A DNA stretch of 64,000 nucleotides from DATFVJ01 sp963712955 (lineage in GTDB: Bacteria > Actinomycetota > Actinomycetes > Streptosporangiales > Streptosporangiaceae): positions 99,132 through 163,131 of the forward strand of contig CAVQKF010000020.1 of assembly GCA_963712955.1 (NCBI GenBank), in the 5' to 3' direction. This document shows positions 63,949 through 64,000 of the stretch, in pieces. The position numbers were made by a program, and so were the translations under genes. The notes below the pieces were generated by a model. The model saw only the letters and a program-made list of their open reading frames with translations. It ran no database searches and was not told where the DNA came from. How positions within the stretch are numbered: the stretch's first letter is position 1; each line of letters opens with the position of its first letter.

Positions 63949-64000
63949 CCTGCTGCCCGCGCACACATATCGGTTATCTGAGCCAGTCTGGGATCGGAAG

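Noticed and set aside
1..64000. tRNA, rRNA or replication origin
   Set aside because: No cloverleaf-type sequence, rRNA segment or DnaA-box cluster was noticed in reading the window; a covariance-model search would be needed to exclude small RNAs.

Overview
This is a 64 kb stretch of high-GC DNA that reads as an actinomycete chromosome, probably a filamentous one. The signs are strong G/C third-position bias, frequent GTG and TTG starts, GTGA/ATGA stop-start overlaps, MbtH, large LuxR-type ATPase regulators, a DDN-type flavin/F420 reductase and a helix-turn-helix regulator type common in Streptomyces relatives. Genus cannot be fixed from the sequence. I see no rRNA, tRNA or CRISPR.

Region 1 (1-12600) looks like an unusual biosynthetic locus. 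A 70-residue precursor-like peptide (4745-4957) sits behind its own promoter and in front of a strong hairpin. Downstream, in tight tandem, lie a PP-loop ATPase, an FAD/NAD(P)-binding protein (frameshifted), an alkaline-phosphatase-superfamily enzyme, a flavin-dependent LLM monooxygenase, an AtzG-like small subunit and an AtzE-like amidase. Divergent from the peptide are two paralogous proteins built on a nucleoside-diphosphate-kinase-like domain that keep the catalytic histidine. An extended SDR and two proteins of unclear type (one perhaps nucleotidyltransferase-related) complete the left edge. I know no described pathway with this set; it is the best candidate here for an undescribed system, probably a peptide-derived (RiPP-like) product.

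Region 2 (13170-20900) carries a second natural-product signature: 4-hydroxyphenylglycine (Hpg) supply genes (HpgT-type aminotransferase and HmaS-type hydroxymandelate synthase), an MbtH-like protein, a cation/proton antiporter (frameshifted) and a glycopeptide-type FAD halogenase. This is the accessory set of a glycopeptide or other Hpg-containing nonribosomal peptide, but no NRPS, oxygenase cross-linker or hydroxymandelate oxidase lies in the window.

Region 3 (21100-29200) is general and secretory: a trypsin-like secreted protease, a lipoprotein, a beta-lactamase-fold serine hydrolase, a GNAT acetyltransferase, and an ABC exporter whose ATPase is fused to an S15-type alpha/beta hydrolase. 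Region 4 (29300-36950) is a decay zone: an FHA fragment, a hybrid histidine kinase broken by many frameshifts, a frameshifted XRE regulator containing a perfect 56-bp palindrome, a HicA-like gene broken by an 8-bp duplication, a transposase scrap, and an intact carotenoid oxygenase and GntR regulator. Region 5 (37000-48130) has alpha-carbonic anhydrase, a ketopantoate-reductase-like enzyme, small hydrolases and three large LuxR-type regulators. Region 6 (48600-55200) has a MacB/FtsX-type ABC transporter, a CE7-type esterase and two cyclic-nucleotide-binding proteins, one fused to an acyltransferase. Region 7 (56500-63950) has a VapBC pair, a histidine kinase/response regulator/membrane protein operon (regulator frameshifted), a GT-C-type membrane protein and a large lipoprotein.

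Two themes cross the window. At least three otherwise healthy genes carry a single -1 frameshift, so sequencing indels should be excluded before calling them dead. Intergenic gaps hold many short tandem repeats (13-30 bp), each with its own unit sequence.
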